Shown here in pieces: positions 1 through 5,724 of a stretch of DNA of 6,964 nt. A program made the translations under genes and the position numbers. Source of the DNA: an uncultured Senegalimassilia sp. (GTDB lineage Bacteria; Actinomycetota; Coriobacteriia; Coriobacteriales; Eggerthellaceae); contig NZ_CAKTYH010000104.1 of assembly GCF_934632265.1 (NCBI RefSeq), positions 1-6,964 of the forward strand. Reading direction: 5' to 3'. Numbering within the stretch: the stretch's first letter is position 1; each line of letters begins with the position of its first letter. The notes beneath the pieces were generated by a model. It worked only from the letters and a program-made list of their open reading frames with translations. It ran no database searches and was not told the DNA's origin.

Positions 1-1
1 C

Positions 2-1129
2 CTCAACGGCGAGCGCGAGGCCGACCGTCTGGTTGCCGACCCCACCCTGGCGTACAAGGCTCAGGCAGCCGAACTTGAGCACCGTCTCGCCACCCTGCGC
101 GAAGTGGAATCCAAGCGCACCGACCGCTTCCCGGCGCACACCGACGTGCCGCCCATTCTGGAAGTCAAAGATCTGTGCATCAAGTTCCCGCGCCATGGCG
201 ATGTCAACGTGGTCGACCACGTGAGCTTCGTGGTTCGCCCGCGCCAGACCATGGGTTTGGTGGGCGAATCTGGTTGCGGTAAGTCCATCACAAGCCTCAC
301 CATCATGGGATTGCTCGACCCCAAGGCTCAGGTTTCCGGCCAAATCATGTACAACGGCCAGAATCTGCTGGAGCTTAGCCAGAAGCAGATGAACGACCTT
401 CGCGGCCGCGAAATCGCCATGATCTACCAGGACGCCCTGTCCTCCCTCAACCCGTCCATGCTCATCAAAGCTCAGATGAAGCAGTTGACCAAGCGCGGCG
501 GCACCCGTACTGCAGAAGAGCTGCTCGAGCTCGTCGGCCTGGACCCGAAGCGCACGCTGGATTCCTACCCGCACGAGCTTTCCGGCGGCCAGCGCCAGCG
601 CGTGCTCATCGCTATGGCCCTGACGCGCGACCCCAAGCTTGTGATCGCCGACGAGCCGACCACCGCTCTTGACGTCACGGTTCAGAAACAGGTCGTCGAC
701 CTGCTCAACCGTCTGCAGAAGGAGCTTGGCTTCGCGATGGTGTTCGTAAGCCACGACTTGGCCCTTGTCGCCGAGGTTGCGAACTCGATCACGGTCATGT
801 ACGCCGGCCAGGTTGTGGAGCAGGGCCCGGTCAAGGACATCCTGTGCAGCCCCATCCATGAGTACACGCGAGGTCTGCTGGGTTCGGTCCTGTCGATCGA
901 GGCGGGGTCCGGTCGATTGCACCAGGTGCCCGGCTCCGTTCCGTCCCCGAAGGACTTCCCCGAAGGCGACCGCTTCACGCCGCGCTCCAGCCATCCGGAC
1001 AAGGTCTCCCCTATCCGTCCTATGCTTAAGCGCGTAAAGGGCACAGACCATTACTACGCGGAACTGCCCGATAGCGAACTTGCACGCGTAGGCATCAAGC
1101 CGTATATCGAAGGAGGTGAGTCGGCATGA
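2..1129 (+). CDS. Peptide-type ABC transporter ATP-binding protein (DppD/OppD-like), 5' partial
   Basis: Cytoplasmic ATPase that powers import of oligo- or dipeptides (possibly nickel or another solute) with two permeases and a lipoprotein binding protein, none of them in the window. Counting from the GTG at 104: Walker A GESGCGKS at 54-61, Q-loop Gln109, signature LSGGQRQR 159-166, Walker B with Asp183-Glu184, switch His217. The usual Dpp/Opp C-terminal region follows (QVPGSVPSP, then GDRFTPRSS), but its normal cysteines (pattern GC-F-PRC) are absent. The frame stays open to the left edge with coding-like GC3 and a charged helical stretch ([17 protein letters not shown]), and no Shine-Dalgarno precedes GTG 104. 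I therefore treat the gene as starting upstream, perhaps with a permease-fused or extended N-terminus; a start at GTG 104 would still give a normal-length ATPase. Its stop overlaps the next gene by 4 bases (ATGA). Confidence 0.9.
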   Translation, partial: LNGEREADRLVADPTLAYKAQAAELEHRLATLREVESKRTDRFPAHTDVPPILEVKDLCIKFPRHGDVNVVDHVSFVVRPRQTMGLVGESGCGKSITSLTIMGLLDPKAQVSGQIMYNGQNLLELSQKQMNDLRGREIAMIYQDALSSLNPSMLIKAQMKQLTKRGGTRTAEELLELVGLDPKRTLDSYPHELSGGQRQRVLIAMALTRDPKLVIADEPTTALDVTVQKQVVDLLNRLQKELGFAMVFVSHDLALVAEVANSITVMYAGQVVEQGPVKDILCSPIHEYTRGLLGSVLSIEAGSGRLHQVPGSVPSPKDFPEGDRFTPRSSHPDKVSPIRPMLKRVKGTDHYYAELPDSELARVGIKPYIEGGESA

Positions 1130-1971
1130 GCCAAACTGTGAGCAACACGGCAAATACCGCCGACGAGCAGACCCCCATCATCTTTTTGGATGACATCCGC
1201 GTCACCTTCAATACGCGTACCGGGTCCATCCTGCATCCGAACAAGGTGCAGGCGGTGCGAGGTTTGACGCTCAAGCTCATGCCGGGCGAAACCATCGGCA
1301 TCGTTGGCGAATCCGGTTGCGGTAAATCGACTACCGCGAACGTCATGTGCGGTCTGCAGTCGCCCACCTCGGGCAAGGTCTACTTCAAAGGCCAGGACGT
1401 TACCAAGCGAACCGCCGACATGCGCAAGACCATCGGCCGCGTGATCTCGGTGGTGTTCCAAGACCCTGCAACGGCTTTGAACGCCCGCATGACGGTTCGT
1501 GATCAGCTTGCCGACCCCATGATTGTCCACAAAGTGGGCGACAAGATCAGCCGTGACAAGCGTGTGCGCGAGCTCATCGAGATGGTCGGCTTGCCGGAAA
1601 GCGTGCTCGACGCACTGCCCGGTCAGATGTCAGGCGGCCAGCGTCAGCGCGTTGCTATCGCACGTGCCCTGGCGCTCAAGCCCGATGCCATCATCGCCGA
1701 CGAGCCCACGTCCGCCCTTGACGTGTCCGTGCGAGCCCAGATTCTCAACCTGCTGATGGATCTGAAGAAAGAGCTCGGCCTGTCCATGGTGTTCATCAGC
1801 CATGATATCCAGACCGTACGCTACATTTCTGACCGCATCATCGTCATGAACGCAGGCCAAGCGGTCGAGCAGGGTACCGCCGCCGAGGTGTTCGAGAATC
1901 CCAAGGACGACTACACTCGTCTGCTTCTTGGAGCTGCCCCCTCCCTGCTCCGCCCCGATCTGGGCAAATAA
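1126..1971 (+). CDS. Peptide-type ABC transporter ATP-binding protein (DppF/OppF-like)
   Basis: Second ATPase of the same importer, expected to pair with the upstream ATPase as the nucleotide-binding heterodimer on the inner face of the membrane. Motifs: Walker [10 protein letters not shown] 61-69, Q-loop Gln112, signature MSGGQRQR 168-175 (Met instead of the usual Leu), Walker B with Asp192-Glu193, switch His226. At 281 residues it is shorter than typical OppF/DppF (about 310-330): it stops soon after the YTRLLLGA segment and lacks the Cys-containing C-terminal peptide-transporter region. The ATG at 1126 is preceded by a near-perfect Shine-Dalgarno (AAGGAGGTGA, 1110-1119) inside the end of the upstream gene. 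The ATGA overlap indicates translational coupling. Substrate cannot be decided from the ATPases alone; the peptide family is the most common, with nickel and sugar oligomers as alternatives. Confidence 0.93.
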   Translation: MSQTVSNTANTADEQTPIIFLDDIRVTFNTRTGSILHPNKVQAVRGLTLKLMPGETIGIVGESGCGKSTTANVMCGLQSPTSGKVYFKGQDVTKRTADMRKTIGRVISVVFQDPATALNARMTVRDQLADPMIVHKVGDKISRDKRVRELIEMVGLPESVLDALPGQMSGGQRQRVAIARALALKPDAIIADEPTSALDVSVRAQILNLLMDLKKELGLSMVFISHDIQTVRYISDRIIVMNAGQAVEQGTAAEVFENPKDDYTRLLLGAAPSLLRPDLGK

Positions 1972-2002
1972 ACTAATTCCAATTAATTGGATAGGAACAA
2001 CG

Positions 2003-2043
2003 ACCGCCCCTGCAGCTCAAATTTGAACTGCAGGGGCGGTTTT
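2003..2043 (+). terminator. Intrinsic terminator after the ABC transporter ATPases
   Basis: A perfect 13-bp GC-rich stem (2003-2015 pairs with 2028-2040, ACCGCCCCTGCAG / CTGCAGGGGCGGT) encloses a loop that itself contains the short palindrome TCAAATTTGA. The stem runs into TTTT (2040-2043). It lies about 30 bases after the second ATPase stop and closes that transcription unit. Confidence 0.9.
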
Positions 2044-2177
2044 CTAGGTTATGAACAACTATGCTCGATAGCATGACTTGCAATAACTCAGCGACACAAG
2101 GGAATAGATGCAGCAACGTTTTCAGTAACTAAACCTATAAAGGCTTGAAACTAGCGATAGCCATTCAATAGCGCAAA

Positions 2178-2189
2178 TGTTGTACAACA
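2178..2189. promoter_or_regulatory. 12-bp perfect palindrome, candidate operator
   Basis: TGTTGTACAACA is a perfect inverted repeat with no spacer, in the non-coding region about 190 bases before the first lipoprotein gene. Its size and symmetry suit a dimeric helix-turn-helix repressor. No regulator gene is in the window, so the role is inference. Confidence 0.25.
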
Positions 2190-2275
2190 AATCCTAGACA
2201 CTGGCCCATATACTGAGTGCAAATAATTGGACCTCGACGCCAACGCCGTTCGTACGATCCGCAGCTTTCAACGTT

Positions 2276-2321
2276 TATATCTGTTAGACAGGGTTCGCAG
2301 AACGGGAACAACCCAGATATA
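2276..2321 (+). promoter_or_regulatory. Nested hairpin in the probable leader of the lipoprotein genes
   Basis: TATATCTG (2276-2283) pairs with CAGATATA (2314-2321). Inside it GGGTT (2291-2295) can pair with AACCC (2310-2314), the two stems sharing one C. It ends 54 bases before the first lipoprotein start and has no T-tract, so it is not a terminator. It could be a 5'-leader structure or a protein-binding inverted repeat; it matches no riboswitch class I know. Confidence 0.25.
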
Positions 2322-2375
2322 TCGAGGCACCGGCAAATACTTCCAATCTAATGTCTTGTAGGTAAAGGGTCAGAA

Positions 2376-3047
2376 ATGAAAACTCAGGCAATTGGAATTA
2401 TTGCAACAGCTATCTATATTCCGCTGTTATCCATTCTCCTTTGTTCATGCACAGGAGAAACAATTGAAGATAACATGAACGCATCAAACACTACAGATGT
2501 CGGCAACGCAACCAATATGGAAACCTATGAAAACGTTGACGCTGACGATCGCGAATCTGAACTTCCTTCGATATCAAAGGAAGCAAAATCAAGCTCAACC
2601 GACAAAGATGAACTAACAGCAGTGACTGTCGGGAGCACGATTGAATCAGAGTCAGTTGACTTTGAAATCATCTCTGCCGAATTCACTGATTACGTACAAT
2701 CACCCTCATATAGTTCAGGCGCTTATCAATATCTTACACCGAACGATGGCAATATCTATATGGATGTCGTGGCCTCAATCACTAATAAAACAAGCCACTC
2801 GCTCAAGAACCCAGCCACAGTAAAGTGTCTTTATAATTCAACATATTATTATGATGCAACTTTGATGTACGAGAATCAGAGCGGTGGATTCAATTTCCCC
2901 ACCTTAACTTCTCTCGAGCCGTTGATTCCGATTACCGGTCATTTCATGATTTCAATTCCCCTAGAGGCGCAATCATCCTCGTTACCGCTCCAAATCCAAA
3001 TCTCGCTCAAGGGAAGTGGTGAGCAATATCTGCTCACTATAAGATAA
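2376..3047 (+). CDS. Putative lipoprotein with DUF4352/DUF5067-like domain
   Basis: Unrecognised function; a secreted, probably membrane-anchored lipoprotein of 223 residues. The N-terminus has a hydrophobic segment (about 5-22) and lipobox-like LCSC with candidate lipidated Cys25. A polar Ser/Asn/Asp/Glu-rich linker (about 27-82) leads to a beta-rich domain (about 83-223). The domain pattern VGSTIESESVDFEIISAEF, then a Tyr-rich loop and Pro-x-Asp-Gly before a hydrophobic strand, is typical of the immunoglobulin-like DUF4352/DUF5067 families of Gram-positive lipoproteins. ATG 2376 has a modest Shine-Dalgarno (AAAGGG, 2364-2369). The gene is markedly lower in G+C than the transporter and nan genes and uses many A/T-ending codons, which suggests transfer or relaxed composition. 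The next gene, 20 bases downstream, is a diverged paralogue. The lipobox has Cys at -2, which is unusual but tolerable. Confidence 0.8.
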   Translation: MKTQAIGIIATAIYIPLLSILLCSCTGETIEDNMNASNTTDVGNATNMETYENVDADDRESELPSISKEAKSSSTDKDELTAVTVGSTIESESVDFEIISAEFTDYVQSPSYSSGAYQYLTPNDGNIYMDVVASITNKTSHSLKNPATVKCLYNSTYYYDATLMYENQSGGFNFPTLTSLEPLIPITGHFMISIPLEAQSSSLPLQIQISLKGSGEQYLLTIR

Positions 3048-3067
3048 GAAAACAGAAAGGAAGCATC

Positions 3068-3715
3068 ATGAAAGCAAGTGCACTTGTAACCGGAGCGCTA
3101 GTCCTAGCTTTGTCAACAACTTTAGTTGGCTGCAGTTCAGCTTCTCAAACCAGTGAATCCGATAACGCAAACCACGCGGAATCGAGCAGCACGAACGCCG
3201 CCGAACAAAGTCACTCTGCCCAAACAGATGATTCAACCGAACTGACGCTAGGCCAAACCGCAACAAACGACAATCTTGAGCTAACCATCAATACTATCGA
3301 ATGGACTGACCAACTCCGCTCTCCGGCAGAATCAAATTACGGTATTTATGAGCATATCGACCCAAAGGAAGGCAGCTCGCTTCTACTAATCTCCGGAACA
3401 TATAAAAACCTAGGGGCAGAAGGATACGCACCTGACAGCGCTGCAAATGCCGAAATCAAAATTAATGATAAGTATTCCGTGGAAACCGATGTTGAATGGG
3501 CATTACCCGATGACAACCTTTTCTCTCGTGGGCGCATAGATCCTTTGGTCACTGCTAATATTTACATTTACGCCAGCGTAACCGATGAAATGAAGAGCCA
3601 AATGGAAACAGGGACCATGACAATTAACTTCAGAAGCTACAAAAAAACTGGTGACAACACCTATTCTATTGGCTCTGATTCAATCGGAAAATTCAAACTT
3701 GATTTCAAAGCGTAG
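3068..3715 (+). CDS. Putative lipoprotein with DUF4352/DUF5067-like domain, paralogue of the preceding gene
   Basis: A 215-residue protein with a clear lipoprotein signal peptide: Lys2, hydrophobic stretch 5-20, lipobox LVGC with lipidated Cys22. A Ser/Asn/Thr-rich linker follows (about 23-56), then a beta-rich domain (about 57-215). The domain aligns with the upstream protein: TLGQTATNDNLELTI here against TVGSTIESESVDFEI there, then shared Thr-Asp, Ser-Pro, Tyr-x-Tyr/His and Pro-x-(Asp/Glu)-Gly positions. The pair looks like an old tandem duplication. ATG 3068 has a good Shine-Dalgarno (AAAGGAAG, about 3055-3062) and a 20-base gap from the previous stop, so the two are probably one operon. 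Function is unknown; family members are exported and often suspected of ligand or surface interactions. G+C is again lower than that of the flanking genes. Confidence 0.85.
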   Translation: MKASALVTGALVLALSTTLVGCSSASQTSESDNANHAESSSTNAAEQSHSAQTDDSTELTLGQTATNDNLELTINTIEWTDQLRSPAESNYGIYEHIDPKEGSSLLLISGTYKNLGAEGYAPDSAANAEIKINDKYSVETDVEWALPDDNLFSRGRIDPLVTANIYIYASVTDEMKSQMETGTMTINFRSYKKTGDNTYSIGSDSIGKFKLDFKA

Positions 3716-3733
3716 TTGGGCAAGTAGCAACCT

Positions 3734-3771
3734 ATAATAAATGCCCCGCCGAACGGCGGGGCATTTATTAT
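3734..3771. terminator. Bidirectional intrinsic terminator between convergent genes
   Basis: A perfect 17-bp stem (3734-3750 with 3755-3771) around a GAAC tetraloop. A GC-rich core (GCCCCGCC / GGCGGGGC) is flanked by A/T arms ATAATAAAT / ATTTATTAT, so each strand presents an AT-rich tail after the core. It sits 18 bases after the second lipoprotein stop (+) and 8 bases after the nanE stop (-), as expected for shared termination. Confidence 0.88.
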
Positions 3772-3779
3772 GCCGCGAA

Positions 3780-4460
3780 CTACTTGCCAGCAGCCTCCAC
3801 GAACCAGCTGGTGATGCTGGCGGGATGCGTGATGGCGGTGCCGACCACGACGGCCCATGCACCGGCATCCATGGCCGCCTTCGCGTCGGCCGGCGTGTGC
3901 ACGCGGCCCTCGCAGATGACGGGCTTGCCCGGGAACTCTTCCACGGCCTGGCGCACCAGCGCCACATCCGGGCCGTCGGCCATGCCGCAGTCGATGGCGG
4001 CGCCGGGATGCGAGAGCGTGGTGGAGGCGATGTCGCAGCCGATGGCGAACGCGTGGCGGATGTCCTCGATGGTGGAGCAGTCCGCCATCACGAGCACGCC
4101 CTCCTCCTTCAGCGGGCGCACCGTGTCCTCAAGCGTCTTGCCGTCCGGACGCGGACGGTCGGTGGCGTCGATGGCCACGATGTCGGCGCCGGCCATCACG
4201 CAGGCGCGCGCATGGCGCAGCGTAGGCGTGATGTAGACGCCCTCGTGGCCTTCCTTCCAGATACCGATGACGGGCACCTCGGTGCGGCCCTTGATGGCCG
4301 CGATATCGGACAGGCCCTGGCAGCGGATGCCGCCGGCACCGCCCAGCTCGCAGGCACGGGCCATCTGCGCCATGGTCTCGGGGTGGCGCAGCGGCTCGCC
4401 CATGTACGCCTGACAGCTGGCGATGACCTTGCCGCGCAATTGCTCGATAATGGGATCCAT
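3780..4460 (-). CDS. nanE: N-acetylmannosamine-6-phosphate 2-epimerase
   Basis: Converts ManNAc-6-phosphate to GlcNAc-6-phosphate in cytoplasmic sialic acid/ManNAc catabolism, feeding amino-sugar glycolysis through NagA and NagB. The 226 residues match the normal size of this TIM-barrel family. Family signatures in order: GGAGGIRCQG 40-49, PVIGIWK 63-69 with the catalytic-position Lys69, YITPT 76-80, DATDRPRPDG 98-107, MADCST 125-130, VICEGR 181-186 with catalytic-position Glu184, and the phosphate-binding VVVGTAIT near the C-terminus. Start: ATG on the minus strand at 4460-4458, preceded by AAAGGATGGGGAA, which supplies a Shine-Dalgarno at good spacing. It lies 83 bases downstream of the ROK kinase, whose product would be its substrate. 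A hairpin with a T-rich tail occupies the gap and may tune its expression. The stop is TAG, 8 bases before the shared terminator. Confidence 0.95.
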   Translation of the reverse strand: MDPIIEQLRGKVIASCQAYMGEPLRHPETMAQMARACELGGAGGIRCQGLSDIAAIKGRTEVPVIGIWKEGHEGVYITPTLRHARACVMAGADIVAIDATDRPRPDGKTLEDTVRPLKEEGVLVMADCSTIEDIRHAFAIGCDIASTTLSHPGAAIDCGMADGPDVALVRQAVEEFPGKPVICEGRVHTPADAKAAMDAGAWAVVVGTAITHPASITSWFVEAAGK

Positions 4461-4481
4461 TTCCCCATCCTTTCATGATTG

Positions 4482-4524
4482 AAAACAAGCGGCGCCCGCT
4501 GCCGCGAACAACGGCCCCGGGCGC
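4482..4524 (-). terminator. Hairpin with T-rich tail between nanK and nanE (possible leaky terminator or processing site)
   Basis: On the minus strand a GC-rich stem (4518-4524 with 4492-4498, GCGCCCG / CGGGCGC) continues, after a 2x2 internal loop, into GCCG/CGGC (4512-4515 with 4501-4504), closing a 7-base loop. It is followed by GCCGCTTGTTTTC. That is the layout of an imperfect intrinsic terminator ahead of nanE. Because nanE needs NanK's product, partial read-through or a stabilising structure is more likely than full termination. Confidence 0.45.
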
Positions 4525-4543
4525 TGCAATATACCGATGGAAG

Positions 4544-5608
4544 CTACTCCTGCGGCTCTTCCCTATCCTGATGATCCTGAAGGCCGTGCGGCTCGTCGGT
4601 CTCGTCGATCGCTTCAAAACCCTGGGCCTCTTCAAGCTCGTCAAGCTCCTGCTGAGCTTCGAGGTCCTCAAGGTAATCCAGCAGATCCTCGGCGGCGCCG
4701 ATGAGCGGTGCATGCCCGCCCAACTCGGCCGCCAGGATGGGCAGGCTGCGCTGCGCCAGCGGGATTTGACGCTCGAAGCCCTCTTGCAACGCCGCACGCC
4801 ATTTGGTGCCCGCCTTGGGCACCGAGCCGCCGATGACCACCATATCGGGATCGAGCAGGTTCGTGATACCTGCGATAGCCTCGCCCAGGGCGATGCCGGC
4901 GGTCATGATGACCTTATGCGCCGCAGGCTCGCCTTCAGCAGCGCGACGGGAGATCTCGGCGCCGTCGATATGGTTTCCCGTGATCTCGGCATAACGCGCC
5001 TCGATGCCACTGCCCGACGCCACCAACTCCAGGTGACCGGAACCGCCGCACACGCACGGGATGCCCACAGCCTGCGAACAGGCGATATGCCCGATCTCGC
5101 CGGCGAAACCGTGGTTGCCGCGCACCAAACGGCCGTGAGCGATCACGGCACCGCCGATGCCCGTGCCGGCGGCGATCATCATGCAAGTATCGGCCCCGCT
5201 GGCAGCGCCCCAACGCGCCTCGCCGAGCGCATGGGCCTGCACGTCGTTGAGCACCGACACCGGCAGCTCGCAGGACTCCTCCAAGCGCTCCTTGATGGGT
5301 TGGCCAGTCCAACCGGGCATGATCTCGTTGGCGTACGCGATGCCGCCCGTGACCGCATCCACGCGGCCCGCGGTGGACACGCCGATGCCGAGCACCTGCT
5401 CGCGGCGCGAACGCGCCTCGCCGAGCACTGTGTTCGCCACATCGCACACGGTGACGAGCACAGGTCCGCCACCGCGCTGCGCCTGCGTGGGCACCTGGGT
5501 TTCGAACACGACTTCAGGTGCAGCGTCGATCTGCTCGTATCGCAGCAGCGCGCCGGCGATCTTCGTGCCGCCGATATCAAGCGCCGCAACGTATGCGGGA
5601 TATTCCAT
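4544..5608 (-). CDS. nanK: ROK-family sugar kinase, probable N-acetylmannosamine kinase
   Basis: ATP-dependent kinase of the ROK family. Beside nanE the likely reaction is ManNAc to ManNAc-6-phosphate; glucokinase or another hexose kinase is the main alternative. ATP-binding motif DIGGTK 11-16, catalytic-site Asn121-Asp122 (VLNDVQAHALGEA), glycine-rich GTGIGG 148-153, substrate-site GEIGH 170-174, zinc motif CVCGGSGHLE 185-194, and ADP-binding IGGSVPKAG 259-267. The zinc motif usually reads CxCGxxGCxE; here the last Cys is His192. Length is 354 residues: the ROK core ends near 310, and a very acidic tail (about 311-354) rich in Glu, Asp and Gln is extra. Start ATG 5608-5606 (minus) gives the normal ROK N-terminus and follows a purine-rich GGGAAGGGTGGGG. 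The frame is open further upstream, but that part crosses a terminator and is not coding. A strong terminator separates the gene from the NanA-like frame upstream, so it should have its own promoter. Confidence 0.87.
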   Translation of the reverse strand: MEYPAYVAALDIGGTKIAGALLRYEQIDAAPEVVFETQVPTQAQRGGGPVLVTVCDVANTVLGEARSRREQVLGIGVSTAGRVDAVTGGIAYANEIMPGWTGQPIKERLEESCELPVSVLNDVQAHALGEARWGAASGADTCMMIAAGTGIGGAVIAHGRLVRGNHGFAGEIGHIACSQAVGIPCVCGGSGHLELVASGSGIEARYAEITGNHIDGAEISRRAAEGEPAAHKVIMTAGIALGEAIAGITNLLDPDMVVIGGSVPKAGTKWRAALQEGFERQIPLAQRSLPILAAELGGHAPLIGAAEDLLDYLEDLEAQQELDELEEAQGFEAIDETDEPHGLQDHQDREEPQE

Positions 5609-5623
5609 GCACCCCACCCTTCC

Positions 5624-5635
5624 CTTTTCGAAAAG
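5624..5635. promoter_or_regulatory. 12-bp perfect palindrome just upstream of nanK, candidate operator
   Basis: CTTTTCGAAAAG is a perfect inverted repeat between the terminator and the nanK start, its near edge 15 bases from the ATG and abutting the ribosome-binding region. A TAATAA that could act as a -10 lies just upstream (5645-5640 on the minus strand), with only a poorly spaced TTGCGG as -35. A sugar-responsive repressor site is a reasonable guess, but no regulator gene is present here. Confidence 0.3.
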
Positions 5636-5668
5636 CACCTTATTACCTGGTGCAAACCATGGTACCGC

Positions 5669-5707
5669 AAACAAAAAAGCCGGCGCGGGTGGAACCTGCG
5701 CCGGCTT
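5669..5707 (-). terminator. Strong intrinsic terminator after the NanA-like gene
   Basis: On the minus strand AAGCCGGCGC (5707-5698) pairs with GCGCCGGCTT (5686-5677). After one A-C mismatch the stem extends by GGT/ACC to a tight loop, and is followed by TTTTTTGTTT. It begins 17 bases after the NanA-like stop. The opposite strand has no T-tract, so it acts only on leftward transcription. It splits the apparent nan operon between the lyase and kinase genes. Confidence 0.92.
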
Positions 5708-5724
5708 GCAAAAGCGAAGAAAAG

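Larger units (their letters stand above)
2044..2375. other. Gene-poor AT-rich spacer upstream of the lipoprotein pair
   Basis: About 330 bases with no convincing gene. It must hold the promoter of the lipoprotein genes, because a strong terminator precedes it, but I find no clean -35/-10 pair: TTGAAA at 2145-2150 and TATACT at 2209-2214 exist but have no well-spaced partners. It contains a 12-bp perfect palindrome at 2178-2189 and a nested hairpin at 2276-2321. A GC-richer island (about 2230-2270) reads as a short open frame, possibly the remnant of a lost gene. Confidence 0.6.

Noticed and set aside
2227..2361. 44-residue open frame starting at TTG in the AT-rich spacer
   Set aside because: Rare start codon, no Shine-Dalgarno, no recognisable similarity, and it overlaps the leader hairpin. 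At most the remnant of a lost gene.
3752..3770. Long inverted repeat considered as a mobile-element end
   Set aside because: Tetraloop, GC core, AT flanks and position between convergent stops are those of a bidirectional terminator; there is no transposase or target duplication.
3741..4478. 245-codon open frame on the + strand
   Set aside because: Antisense to the unambiguous nanE, and its start lies inside the terminator hairpin.
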